In this document: positions 19,895-27,909 of the stretch, piece after piece
Layout: each line of letters begins with the position of its first letter
How positions within the stretch are numbered: the first letter of the stretch is position 1
NCBI RefSeq assembly: GCF_928391935.1
Contig: NZ_CAKMTD010000001.1
Location: 1-64,000 of the forward strand
Length of the DNA: 64,000 nt
Source: Rothia nasimurium
GTDB lineage: Bacteria > Actinomycetota > Actinomycetes > Actinomycetales > Micrococcaceae
Direction of reading: 5' to 3'
Translations under genes and position numbers: made by a program
The notes under the pieces: model-generated
What the model saw: only the letters and a program-made list of their open reading frames with translations
Told to the model about the DNA's origin: nothing
Database searches by the model: none

Positions 19895-20761
19895 ATGGAT
19901 TATCGGGATACCTGGGCACAGGCAGACCTCTCACGCCACCATCGGACGGAACTCCCCCGCGTCGCGGTCAAACCCGGCTTGGTTTTAGAAGACCTCGCCA
20001 CAGGCTATGTCGGTGCCGTCATCCAGCTGGGAAGCGTCAACGGCCAGCGCGTCGTCGGGCTAGAAGACCGCCACGGCCGGGTCAAACGATTCCCCCTCGG
20101 CCCCGGCTTCCTACTCGACGGGCGTCCTATCAACCTGGTAGAACCACCCCGGCCCACCCGTACCCCCGACCGACAGGTATCCCGCTCCGGCTCCATCGCT
20201 GTCGCAGACGCCCCCGCCCGCACCGCCCGGGCCAGCCGAATCTGGGTTGAGGGTATCCACGACGCAGAGCTCATCGAAAAAGTCTGGGGCCACGACCTCC
20301 GCGTGGAGGGGATCGTCGTCGAACCCCTCCACGGTATCGACGACCTAGCCACAGCCGTCGCCTCATTCAACCCGGCCCCCCACCGCAAACTAGGGATCCT
20401 CGTAGACCACCTCACCCCCGGCAGCAAGGAAGAACGCCTGGCCCAGCAGGCCATGACCGTACCCGGGGCAGCTCAAAACGTCCTCATTGTGGGCCACCCC
20501 TTCGTTGACATCTGGCAGGCTGTTAAACCCCAGGTCCTCGGGCTCGACGCCTGGCCGACAGTACCCCGCGGCGAAGACTGGAAAACCGGTATTCTGCGCC
20601 GGTTCGGACGCCCAGCAGACAGCCCCGAAGACGTCCGCGCCGGCTGGGACTCTATACTCACGAGGGTCAATACCTACACCGATCTTGAACCAACCCTCCT
20701 CGGCCCCGTCGAACATCTCATCGACTTCGTTACCCTCGACCCGTGTACCCCAGCCCACTAA
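19895..20761 (+). CDS. DUF3097-family protein
   Basis: A 288-residue cytoplasmic protein conserved in Actinobacteria, function unknown. It starts with a small beta-rich region (GLVLEDLATGYVGAVIQLG..., about 28-60), followed by a Pro/Arg linker and a Toprim-like C-terminal part (RIWVEGIHDAELIEKVWGHDL...GIVVEPLHGIDDL...LGILVDHLTPGSKEE), which suggests a nucleic-acid role; that is inference from the Toprim-like Glu and DxD pattern. GAAAGGA precedes ATG 19895 by about 10 bases. A TAGAAT at 19837-19842 is a possible -10 box. Divergent from hrcA, the usual location. Confidence 0.85.
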   Translation: MDYRDTWAQADLSRHHRTELPRVAVKPGLVLEDLATGYVGAVIQLGSVNGQRVVGLEDRHGRVKRFPLGPGFLLDGRPINLVEPPRPTRTPDRQVSRSGSIAVADAPARTARASRIWVEGIHDAELIEKVWGHDLRVEGIVVEPLHGIDDLATAVASFNPAPHRKLGILVDHLTPGSKEERLAQQAMTVPGAAQNVLIVGHPFVDIWQAVKPQVLGLDAWPTVPRGEDWKTGILRRFGRPADSPEDVRAGWDSILTRVNTYTDLEPTLLGPVEHLIDFVTLDPCTPAH

Positions 20762-20910
20762 ACAAGACATGTGACCAACACTAAGTTCACAGAACATTTT
20801 TTGTCCCTCAGAACTAGTGTGTCTCACCCGCCCGAGCACTAGAATTGAACAGAGTAGCCGGCAGCTACACCATCACTCGTCTTTTACACAACTCGAAGAG
20901 AAAAAACCCT

Positions 20911-21327
20911 TTGAAGACCGCAACGTCACCCAAAACCAGCTCCTACCGAGGAACCCCAGCAACCGCCTCCCACCTCTCTGTCACCGCTGACCGCAACATC
21001 GCAACGGCAGCCCACTTCGGCGGCGTCCTAGGGTGCGCCCCCGCCGCAGTCATCTACTACCTCTACCGAGGCCGCGGCCCCTTCACCGAACAGGAATCCC
21101 GGGAGGCCCTAGACTTTACCCTGCTCCCCACCCTGGTCATCGTCCTGGCTATTCTGCTCAGCAACCTGCCCGCCGTCGGTGGCTTCTTCGGCCTGCTCGC
21201 AGCCCTCACCTGGACCTACCTGGCTGTCTCAGCCCTCATGGCTGGCTTCCAGGTCACCCGCGGTAACCCCTACCAGTACCGCTTCAACACCCGCCTCTTC
21301 AGCACTATTCTTGCCCGTCGTAAGTAG
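20911..21327 (+). CDS. DUF4870-like small membrane protein
   Basis: A small integral membrane protein of 138 residues from TTG 20911. It has a polar N-terminus and hydrophobic segments at about residues 32-50, 68-90 and 92-112 (AAHFGGVLGCAPAAVIYYLY, LLPTLVIVLAILLSNLPAVGG, LLAALTWTYLAVSALMAG). The pattern with QESREALDF after the first helix resembles DUF4870 proteins, whose function is unknown. The frame is open back to TTG 20845, but a TAGAAT (20840-20845) looks like a -10 box, and GAAGAG precedes TTG 20911, so the downstream start is preferred with modest confidence. The 150 bases between it and the DUF3097 gene hold no gene. Confidence 0.7.
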   Translation: MKTATSPKTSSYRGTPATASHLSVTADRNIATAAHFGGVLGCAPAAVIYYLYRGRGPFTEQESREALDFTLLPTLVIVLAILLSNLPAVGGFFGLLAALTWTYLAVSALMAGFQVTRGNPYQYRFNTRLFSTILARRK

Positions 21328-21347
21328 GCTCACACCCAAGGGACGAG

Positions 21348-21381
21348 AAGGGCCCGGCTACCAGCTGGTAGCCGGGCCCTT
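21348..21381. terminator. Bidirectional terminator
   Basis: A perfect 15-bp stem (21348-21362 with 21367-21381) with loop AGCT lies between the convergent DUF4870-like gene and hemW. On the plus strand it is followed by ATATTTCTTT. Confidence 0.85.
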
Positions 21382-21394
21382 ATATTTCTTTAGC

Positions 21395-22645
21395 CTAGTC
21401 ATCGATATCTGGGAGGAGCTCCCGGGTGACAGCGTCGCCCAGGAGCCTGCCTTGGAGGGTGAGCTGGACGCGGCCGTCCCGGCGGGCCTCGGGTTCAATG
21501 AGACCCTGCCCCTCCAGCCAGTCTAGGGAGGAGGTTAACCGGTTTTCATCTGCCCCCTGGGCCAGGCGGGAAATATCCAGGCCGTCAATGACCCGCACCT
21601 GCAGCATAATGTCCTCAAACCTGCGGGTCTGCTCCCCTAATACCTCGCGGGCAGCGGCCGGGCTTTGACCAGCCCGCACCCGGTTGGCATAGGGTACAGG
21701 GTGCTTGAGGTTCCACCAGCGGGTACCATCCACATGAGAGTGGGCGCCGGGGCCAATCCCCCACCAGTCCTGATTACGCCAGTAGGCATAGTTATGGCGG
21801 GAACGAAACTCCGGTGACCTGGCGTAGTTGGACACCTCATACCAGTGGTAGCCGGCCTCCGTGAAAATCTGCTCAGCCAGCAGGTACATATCTGCCATCA
21901 GGTCCTCATCGGGCATGGCGTAGTCGCCCCGCCGGATCTGGGCAGCTAACTTGGTGCCCTCTTCAACGATGAGTGAGTAGGCAGAAATATGGTCGGGGGC
22001 GTAGGATACCGCCGCCCGTACCGACTGCTCCCACTGGGATAGGCTCTCCCCCGGCGACCCGTAAATAAGGTCAACCGACACCTGCAGCCCAACCTCTTTA
22101 GCCCAGGCAACCACCTTGGGAACATTGGCCGGAGTATGGGTGCGGTCAAGTACCTCAAGCACCTCTGGGACAACAGACTGCATACCGAAAGATACCCGGG
22201 TAAAGCCCCCGGCCTTTAGCGTCTCAAGATCCTCACGGGTTACTGAGTCTGGGTTAGCCTCGGTCGTTACCTCAGTACCCTCTTCTAGGCCAAACAGGTC
22301 AACCGCTTCGCGCAGAATCTTCACCAGGTCAGCAGCGGGTAACTTCGTAGGGGTCCCGCCCCCAAAAAAGACCGAAAACAAGGCACGATCCGGAGCACCC
22401 GACTCCCGCAAAACCTGCCGGGCAAAACGCAACTCGGCGATGGCGTCCTCAGCATAGGTGCCCAAACCCACCCCGTTGCCGAAGTCCTCCGTGGCATAGG
22501 TATTGAAATCGCAGTAACCGCAGCGCACTGAACAAAAAGGCACATGCACATACAGGGAAAAATCACGCTCCAACAGGCGGACGGCAGAATCGAGAGGGAT
22601 TCTGCCGTCCAAGGGTGCCGGAGCGCCTAAAGGCTGGGCAGGCAT
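21395..22645 (-). CDS. hemW: Radical SAM protein HemW (coproporphyrinogen oxidase-like, haem chaperone)
   Basis: A 416-residue radical-SAM enzyme. The 4Fe-4S site is CSVRCGYC (a CX3CX2C motif in the early part), followed by FFGGGTPT, EANPDS, GMQS and the C-terminal HemN-type domain. It lacks the additional N-terminal region of true anaerobic HemN, so HemW, a haem-trafficking protein, is the better name although many databases call it coproporphyrinogen III oxidase. The start codon overlaps the lepA stop by one base. The pair lepA-hemW is conserved in Actinobacteria. Confidence 0.9.
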   Translation of the reverse strand: MPAQPLGAPAPLDGRIPLDSAVRLLERDFSLYVHVPFCSVRCGYCDFNTYATEDFGNGVGLGTYAEDAIAELRFARQVLRESGAPDRALFSVFFGGGTPTKLPAADLVKILREAVDLFGLEEGTEVTTEANPDSVTREDLETLKAGGFTRVSFGMQSVVPEVLEVLDRTHTPANVPKVVAWAKEVGLQVSVDLIYGSPGESLSQWEQSVRAAVSYAPDHISAYSLIVEEGTKLAAQIRRGDYAMPDEDLMADMYLLAEQIFTEAGYHWYEVSNYARSPEFRSRHNYAYWRNQDWWGIGPGAHSHVDGTRWWNLKHPVPYANRVRAGQSPAAAREVLGEQTRRFEDIMLQVRVIDGLDISRLAQGADENRLTSSLDWLEGQGLIEPEARRDGRVQLTLQGRLLGDAVTRELLPDIDD

Positions 22646-24501
22646 TACTTCTTAGACTTGTCCTTGCCTTCTTCACCGGAAGACAGGGCAGCAATGAAGG
22701 CTTCCTGGGGAACCTCAACACGGCCCACCATCTTCATACGCTTCTTACCTTCCTTCTGCTTCTCCAGCAGCTTACGCTTACGCGAAATATCGCCACCGTA
22801 GCACTTAGACAGAACGTCCTTACGCATAGCGCGGATATTCTCACGGGCAATAATGCGGGAGCCAATCGCAGCCTGAATCGGCACCTCGAACTGCTGACGA
22901 GGGATCAGCTCGCGCAGCTTACCGGTCATCATCACGCCGTAGGAGTAGGCCTTATCGCGGTGGGTAATGGCCGAGAAAGCGTCGACCTTCTCACCCTGCA
23001 ACAGAATGTCGACCTTGACCAGATCGGCCTCTTCCTCACCGTCAAACTTCCAGTCCAGAGAAGCATAACCGCGGGTCTTGGACTTGAGCTGGTCGAAGAA
23101 GTCAAAGACAATTTCGGCCAGGGGCAGGCGGTAGCGCAGTTCAACACGATCCTGGGAGAGATAGTCCATGCCGCCCATGGTGCCACGGCGGGACTGACAC
23201 AGCTCCATAATCGCACCCACAAACTCGTTCGGGGCAATGATGGTGCAGGCAACCATAGGCTCGCGAATGGTAGCGACCTTACCCTCGGGGAACTCGGAGG
23301 GGTTGGTGACTCGCTGGGCATTACCAGCTTCATCGACCACGTCATAAATAACGTTGGGGGCAGTAGAAATCAGGTCGAGGTTGAACTCGCGTTCCAGGCG
23401 CTCACGCACGATTTCAAGGTGGAGCAGGCCCAGGAAGCCACAGCGGAAACCAAAGCCCAGGGCCGCAGAAGTCTCGGGCTCATAAATCAGGGCGGCGTCG
23501 TTGAGCTGCAGCTTATCGAGGGCGTCACGCAGGGCCGGGTAGTCAGAGCCGTCAATCGGGAAGAGGCCCGAGAAAACCATGGGCTTGGGATCCTCATAGC
23601 CACCCAGCTCTTTTGCGGCAGGCTTGTGGGCACCGGTAACGGTATCACCCACGCGGGACAGGCGGACGTCCTTCACCCCGGTAATCAGGTAGCCCACCTC
23701 GCCCACGCCCAGGCCGTCCGTCGGCTTGGGCTCAGGGGAAATCACGCCAATCTCAAGCAGCTCATGCTCAGCACCGGTAGACATCATCTTAATCTTCTGG
23801 CGGGGCTCCAACTTGCCATCCACCACACGAACATAGGTGACCACACCACGGTAGGAGTCATAGACAGAGTCAAAAATCATGGCGCGAGCAGGGGCATCAG
23901 CCTGGCCCTCGGGTGCGGGCAGCAGTTCAACGATACGGTCAAGCAGCTCGGGTACACCCTCACCGGTCTTACCCGAAACTCGCAGAACGTCCTCGGGCTC
24001 AACGCCAATCAGGTTAGCCAGTTCCTCGGCGTACTTATCGGGCTGGGCTGCCGGAAGGTCAATCTTATTAAGCACCGGAATAATGGTCAGGTCATTTTCC
24101 ATAGCCAGGTAGAGGTTAGCCAGGGTCTGAGCCTCAATGCCCTGAGCCGCGTCAACCAGCAGTAGGGCACCCTCACACGCAGCCAGAGAACGGGACACCT
24201 CATAGGTAAAGTCAACGTGGCCGGGGGTATCAATCATATTGAGGGCATAGTTAACCCCATCAACCTCCCAGGGCATACGCACAGCCTGAGACTTAATGGT
24301 GATACCGCGCTCACGCTCAATATCCATGCGATCCAGGTACTGGGCCTTCATCTCGCGCGGAGTAACTACCCCGGTAGCCTGCAACATGCGGTCTGCCAGG
24401 GTTGATTTGCCGTGGTCGATATGGGCAATTATGCAGAAATTGCGGATGACAGAAGGGTCAGTAGCCGACGGCTTGGGCGGGTTGGTCGCCAAGGGTGACA
24501 C
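22645..24501 (-). CDS. lepA: Elongation factor 4 (LepA)
   Basis: Ribosome-associated translational GTPase that back-translocates or remodels stalled ribosomes. 618 residues: GTPase motifs AHIDHGKST (26-34), DTPGHVDF and NKIDLP, then domain II, EF-G-like domains III and V, and the LepA-specific C-terminal domain ending in a lysine-rich tail. It is the first gene of lepA-hemW. Its upstream region (24502-24644) is shared with the divergent pemK-like gene. Confidence 0.96.
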   Translation of the reverse strand: MSPLATNPPKPSATDPSVIRNFCIIAHIDHGKSTLADRMLQATGVVTPREMKAQYLDRMDIERERGITIKSQAVRMPWEVDGVNYALNMIDTPGHVDFTYEVSRSLAACEGALLLVDAAQGIEAQTLANLYLAMENDLTIIPVLNKIDLPAAQPDKYAEELANLIGVEPEDVLRVSGKTGEGVPELLDRIVELLPAPEGQADAPARAMIFDSVYDSYRGVVTYVRVVDGKLEPRQKIKMMSTGAEHELLEIGVISPEPKPTDGLGVGEVGYLITGVKDVRLSRVGDTVTGAHKPAAKELGGYEDPKPMVFSGLFPIDGSDYPALRDALDKLQLNDAALIYEPETSAALGFGFRCGFLGLLHLEIVRERLEREFNLDLISTAPNVIYDVVDEAGNAQRVTNPSEFPEGKVATIREPMVACTIIAPNEFVGAIMELCQSRRGTMGGMDYLSQDRVELRYRLPLAEIVFDFFDQLKSKTRGYASLDWKFDGEEEADLVKVDILLQGEKVDAFSAITHRDKAYSYGVMMTGKLRELIPRQQFEVPIQAAIGSRIIARENIRAMRKDVLSKCYGGDISRKRKLLEKQKEGKKRMKMVGRVEVPQEAFIAALSSGEEGKDKSKK

Positions 24502-24644
24502 GTGTGTAAGGTCCTTTCACGACTGGCTCAAGCTCTCAACGAGCCCTACAAGTCTCTGACGATAGAAATCAGTTAACCAGTTTCTCATACTTCCCCGGTG
24601 CGTGTCTGCCCGCGCGCCGGGTCAAACCGTTTATTGTAGTGACC

Positions 24645-25355
24645 ATGAAGATCAATATGCGTACAGTGACCCAGATTCTTAACCTGGGCGAGAGAATTTT
24701 CCGCGAATGGAATAAGTACCAGAAGCAAAAGGAACGCGACCAGCGAGCTGCCGGCCAGGCCTCCCATCGCACAGAACAAAAAACCCGAGGCAGCCGCACC
24801 ACCCAGGACGGCAATTTCGGCACCTTCGGCAGGTCCTCCCAACCGACCTCGACCCCCCAGGGCGGCAGCCGTCCTACCCCTCCCTCCAACCCCTACGCCA
24901 CCGGCTACCCGGCAGGCTTCCCCGGTTCCCAGACCGGTCAGGCCACCAGCGGAAGCTGGGAACAAGGGGGCTACCCCGGCGACTACTTCGGCTCCGTCGA
25001 CTTCAGCTACTCCCCCTCCCTCGACGGCGACGCCGACCCCGGCGAAGTCGTCTGGGCCTGGGTACCCTTTGAAGAGGACTACAGCCAGGGCAAGGACCGG
25101 CCTGTACTTGTCATCGGCCGTGCCGGTGGCTATCTCCTGGGGCTCATGCTCACCAGCAAGGATCACTCCAACTCCCGCACAGCTGACCCCAACTACCTGG
25201 ATATCGGCACCGGCGTCTGGGACAAGGAAGGGCGGGACTCAGAGGTCAAACTCAACCGGGTTATCCAACTCAGCCCCACCGGAATCCGCCGAGAAGGCGC
25301 CATTATGGAACGGGCAACCTTCGACTACATCGCCGAAGCCTACCGCCAACGCTAG
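24645..25355 (+). CDS. PemK/MazF-like protein with disordered N-terminal half
   Basis: A 236-residue protein. The C-terminal half (from about residue 130) is a PemK/MazF-type fold: GEVVWAWVPFEEDYSQGKDRPVLVIGR, the ligand/RNA-binding strand pattern, then LMLTSKDH and VKLNRVIQLSP. In toxins of this family the domain is a ribonuclease. The N-terminal half is a charged helix (1-35), then a Gly/Ser/Pro/Thr-rich, probably disordered linker (about 40-115). There is no antitoxin gene beside it, so an orphan or repurposed domain is likely. The start could also be GTG 24639. Neighbours are lepA (divergent) and rpsT downstream. Confidence 0.75.
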   Translation: MKINMRTVTQILNLGERIFREWNKYQKQKERDQRAAGQASHRTEQKTRGSRTTQDGNFGTFGRSSQPTSTPQGGSRPTPPSNPYATGYPAGFPGSQTGQATSGSWEQGGYPGDYFGSVDFSYSPSLDGDADPGEVVWAWVPFEEDYSQGKDRPVLVIGRAGGYLLGLMLTSKDHSNSRTADPNYLDIGTGVWDKEGRDSEVKLNRVIQLSPTGIRREGAIMERATFDYIAEAYRQR

Positions 25356-25420
25356 GAAAATTGTTGCTTATATCTCTGCCCTAAGTCAGAGCTGAGCTGA
25401 TAAAGTTAACCCTTGTGTGT

Positions 25421-25538
25421 CCGATGGTCATCGGGCACTGCTGATCCGGTTGCCATAGGCATCCCCACGCCGCTCAGTCGATGACCGGTCAGCGCAGCCC
25501 TCACCGACCAATTAGACAAAAACAGAAAGTTTTTAATC
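25421..25538 (+). promoter_or_regulatory. Structured 5' leader of rpsT
   Basis: The non-coding stretch before rpsT contains a small hairpin (CCGATG/CATCGG, 25421-25434) whose right part, GGTCATCG (25426-25433), can instead pair fully with CGATGACC (25479-25486); the latter also overlaps the palindrome GACCGGTC (25484-25491). Two mutually exclusive folds are thus possible. S20 genes are autoregulated in other bacteria; whether this leader does that is inference. Confidence 0.4.
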
Positions 25539-25802
25539 GTGGCTAACATCAAGTCCCAGAAGAAGCGCATCCTCACCAACGAGAAGGCTCGCCTGCGTAA
25601 CAACGCAATCAAGTCAGATCTCAAGACCTCCATCCGTAAGGTCAACGAGGCAGTTGAAGCTCAGAACGTTGAAGCAGCAACTGAAGCTCTTCGTGTTGCG
25701 AACCGCAAGCTGGACAAGGCTGTTTCTAAGGGTGTTCTGCACAAGAAGAACGCAGCTAACAAGAAGTCCGGTCTGACCGTTCTCGTCAACAAGCTTTCCT
25801 AA
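25539..25802 (+). CDS. rpsT: 30S ribosomal protein S20
   Basis: An 87-residue basic, all-helical protein that binds 16S rRNA early in 30S assembly. The N-terminus [20 protein letters not shown] and the C-terminal [15 protein letters not shown] are family hallmarks. Translation starts at GTG 25539 with a weak purine-rich stretch (AGAAAG) ahead. It is monocistronic, with a terminator downstream, and convergent with holA. Confidence 0.97.
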   Translation: MANIKSQKKRILTNEKARLRNNAIKSDLKTSIRKVNEAVEAQNVEAATEALRVANRKLDKAVSKGVLHKKNAANKKSGLTVLVNKLS

Positions 25803-25849
25803 GTTCTATATTCCGGCCCCTCTAGCCGGCGTCTAAGAGCGAAGTGACG

Positions 25850-25887
25850 CAAGGCCCCTCCTTTCTGTGAAGAATGGAGGGGCCTTG
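25850..25887. terminator. Bidirectional terminator between rpsT and holA
   Basis: A perfect 12-bp stem (25850-25861 with 25876-25887) with a 14-base loop; on the plus strand TGCTTTTAG follows, which fits an intrinsic terminator for rpsT. It lies 6 bases after the holA stop on the other strand. Confidence 0.85.
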
Positions 25888-25892
25888 TGCTT

Positions 25893-26906
25893 TTAGTGGC
25901 TTCTGGAGGCCTGCGCTATAGACAGGACAGCCCGTTCAAGGGGATAGAGGGGGTCAAGGTTCTCTCCCTTGAGTTGGGCATCTGTATCAGCCAGTAGCCC
26001 TAACAGGTGGGCAAGGTCTTCTGGGGAGTAGCGCCTGGAATCCCGCTGGGCTGCCTCAACCTGCCAGGGGGCCATCTTGAGCTCTCCGGCCAGCTGGTTG
26101 GAGTTGCCCCGCGTGCCATGGACCTTCGCGATATTCCGAATTTTGAGGGCCAAGGCCCCCAGCAGAGGGATGGGGTCGCTCCCTGTATCCAGGGCCTGCC
26201 TCAGAAGTTTGATGGCCTCCCTGGCGTTACCTGCTACCGCGGCGTCTGACACCTTAAAGGCGGTGACCTCGGTCCGTCCTCCAAAGAAACGGTCAATGGT
26301 TTCCGGGGTTATCTCCCCCGACTCGTCCTCAGCCAACTGGCGGATAGCTGCAGCCAGTTCGGCCACGTCGCTACTAGCTGCAGAAAGGGCTGAAGCGGCC
26401 GACGGCTGCACAGTTCTACCTGCAGCCCTGAATTCGTGGATCACGAAATCAAGGCGATCACGCTCGTTTTTGAGAGCCTTACATTCAACGAGGGGGTATT
26501 GTTTTGACGCTTTGACGGCGTCGATCAGTTTCTTCCCTCGTGCACCACCGGTGTGGTGCAAGATGACGAGGGTAGAATCATGGGGGGAATCCAGATACTG
26601 CAGGGCGTCCTTGAGGAAGGCCTCGTTCATCGAGGCTACGTTTTCCACCTCAATGATTTTAGGCTCATCGAAAAGGGAGGGGCTGGCCATTACCTCAAGT
26701 TGCCCAGCACGATAGTCTTTTGCGTTGAGAGTTGATAGTTCAAAGGAACCAACTGCTTCTTGAAAGAGGTGACGTAGCCGGGTCTTTGCTCTCTGGGCAA
26801 AATACTCTTCAGGTCCGTGGAGCAGGATAAGGGGGGCCAGCTGTACCGTACGCCAGGCTGAACTGGAGGACGAGTTTGCTGTATTACGAGGTGAACGGGC
26901 TGCCAT
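25893..26906 (-). CDS. holA: DNA polymerase III subunit delta
   Basis: Clamp-loader subunit that opens the beta clamp. 337 residues with the family pattern: ILLHGPEEYFAQRAKTRL near the N-terminus, a central AAA-like region and the C-terminal collar (DPIPLLGALALKIRNIAKVHGT..., APWQVEAAQRDSRRYSPEDL). ATG 26906 is preferred over ATG 26930 because AAGGAG (26911-26916) lies four bases from it. It follows the competence genes, the usual comEA-comEC-holA order. Confidence 0.88.
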   Translation of the reverse strand: MAARSPRNTANSSSSSAWRTVQLAPLILLHGPEEYFAQRAKTRLRHLFQEAVGSFELSTLNAKDYRAGQLEVMASPSLFDEPKIIEVENVASMNEAFLKDALQYLDSPHDSTLVILHHTGGARGKKLIDAVKASKQYPLVECKALKNERDRLDFVIHEFRAAGRTVQPSAASALSAASSDVAELAAAIRQLAEDESGEITPETIDRFFGGRTEVTAFKVSDAAVAGNAREAIKLLRQALDTGSDPIPLLGALALKIRNIAKVHGTRGNSNQLAGELKMAPWQVEAAQRDSRRYSPEDLAHLLGLLADTDAQLKGENLDPLYPLERAVLSIAQASRSH

Positions 26907-26958
26907 GGTACTCCTTCTTCGAGTTACCATCTTGTCAGATATTTTCGATTTCTGCAGG

Positions 26959-27909
26959 TTATGAGGAGGTGGAGACGCTCAGACCCCCTACCGTGTGAGT
27001 GACAGCGATATGGCCACTCTGGTCGGTTCGGACAGTAGGTATCTTCCGCTGAAGAAGATAATCTGTGATGTCGGGATGCGGGTGGCCGTAGCTGTTGTTC
27101 GCCCCCACTGGTATCAGGGCAAGGTCAGGACTGCTTGCAGAAATAATATCCGTACCGCTGCCGCTTGCACCGTGATGAGGAATCTTGAGTACATGTGCAT
27201 CCAGGCTGTTCGATTTCCCTGTAAGGAGCCTGTGGGCAGCGTCTGCTTCAAGGTCACCTGTGCTCAAAACTGTCAGGGGAAGACTATCACCTACTACTGC
27301 AGGAATCTGCCAACGAATGACTAGGGAAGAGTTATTGATGTCCTGGTTGTCTTCAATGGGTAGGGCATGGTGTGGGGGCCATAAGACCTCCCCCAGAGCC
27401 TCAGAGTGACGACCAGCAATCCTGGTGGCTCCTTGGTCACCTGCAGAGAGTCTGGTGAGGTTGTTCTTTTCAGAAATACCAGGGGTTTTGGACGTATCAA
27501 ACTGTTGAGTTACCACAACATGCTTGGGTTCATAGGTATCTAGCACGTATGTGTAGGCCCCGTAATGGTCAGCATGGGCGTGGGTGATGATGAGCGCCTC
27601 CACTGTGTCAACGCCTGCCCATTTCAGGCAGGACGCAAGGGCCTGGGCATCCTTACCCGTATCGAGCAGGTAGGCAGAGCGGTCCCCAGCACGAATGAGG
27701 TGGGCGTCACCCTGCCCAACATCGCAGGAAATCCACTGCCAGGTTGGCGGGGCCTCACCAGCTCGTCCAGGGAGTAAGGTACTACCCAGGAGGAGACAAC
27801 ACACCGCAAGAGCTACCACGGTACCCACCCAGAATAAACCTCGATGTGCCTGCCTTTTCAACGAGGCTTTCACCGCTCTTCTGCTACTGCGATACTGGCG
27901 ATGTTTCAT
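26959..27909 (-). CDS. Metallo-beta-lactamase-fold protein, detached C-terminal domain of ComEC
   Basis: A 316-residue protein with a basic N-terminus, one membrane helix (about 24-45) and an external metallo-beta-lactamase domain: CDVGQGDAHLI (62-72) and the metal motif HAHADH (110-115), then LSTGDLE and LKIPHHGASGS. This is the domain normally fused to the end of ComEC, thought to degrade the non-transforming strand. ATG 27909 overlaps the comEC stop as ATGA and has its own AGGGGGAA, so it is a separate, coupled gene. The frame continues upstream to 27987 without homology-like sequence. Confidence 0.82.
   Translation of the reverse strand: MKHRQYRSSRRAVKASLKRQAHRGLFWVGTVVALAVCCLLLGSTLLPGRAGEAPPTWQWISCDVGQGDAHLIRAGDRSAYLLDTGKDAQALASCLKWAGVDTVEALIITHAHADHYGAYTYVLDTYEPKHVVVTQQFDTSKTPGISEKNNLTRLSAGDQGATRIAGRHSEALGEVLWPPHHALPIEDNQDINNSSLVIRWQIPAVVGDSLPLTVLSTGDLEADAAHRLLTGKSNSLDAHVLKIPHHGASGSGTDIISASSPDLALIPVGANNSYGHPHPDITDYLLQRKIPTVRTDQSGHIAVTHTVGGLSVSTSS

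Noticed and set aside
22615-24165. 516-codon plus-strand ORF antisense to lepA
   Set aside because: The opposite strand encodes LepA with all motifs; the antisense frame is open because of codon bias and its translation is low in recognisable structure.
24585-25166. 193-codon minus-strand ORF opposite the PemK-like gene
   Set aside because: Glycine/alanine-rich antisense product without motifs; the plus-strand frame carries the recognisable domain.
27906-27909. comEC frameshift pseudogene
   Set aside because: Both halves keep their motifs, the overlap is a clean ATGA and a strong ribosome binding site precedes the second start, so a split gene is more likely than a broken one, though resequencing would settle it.
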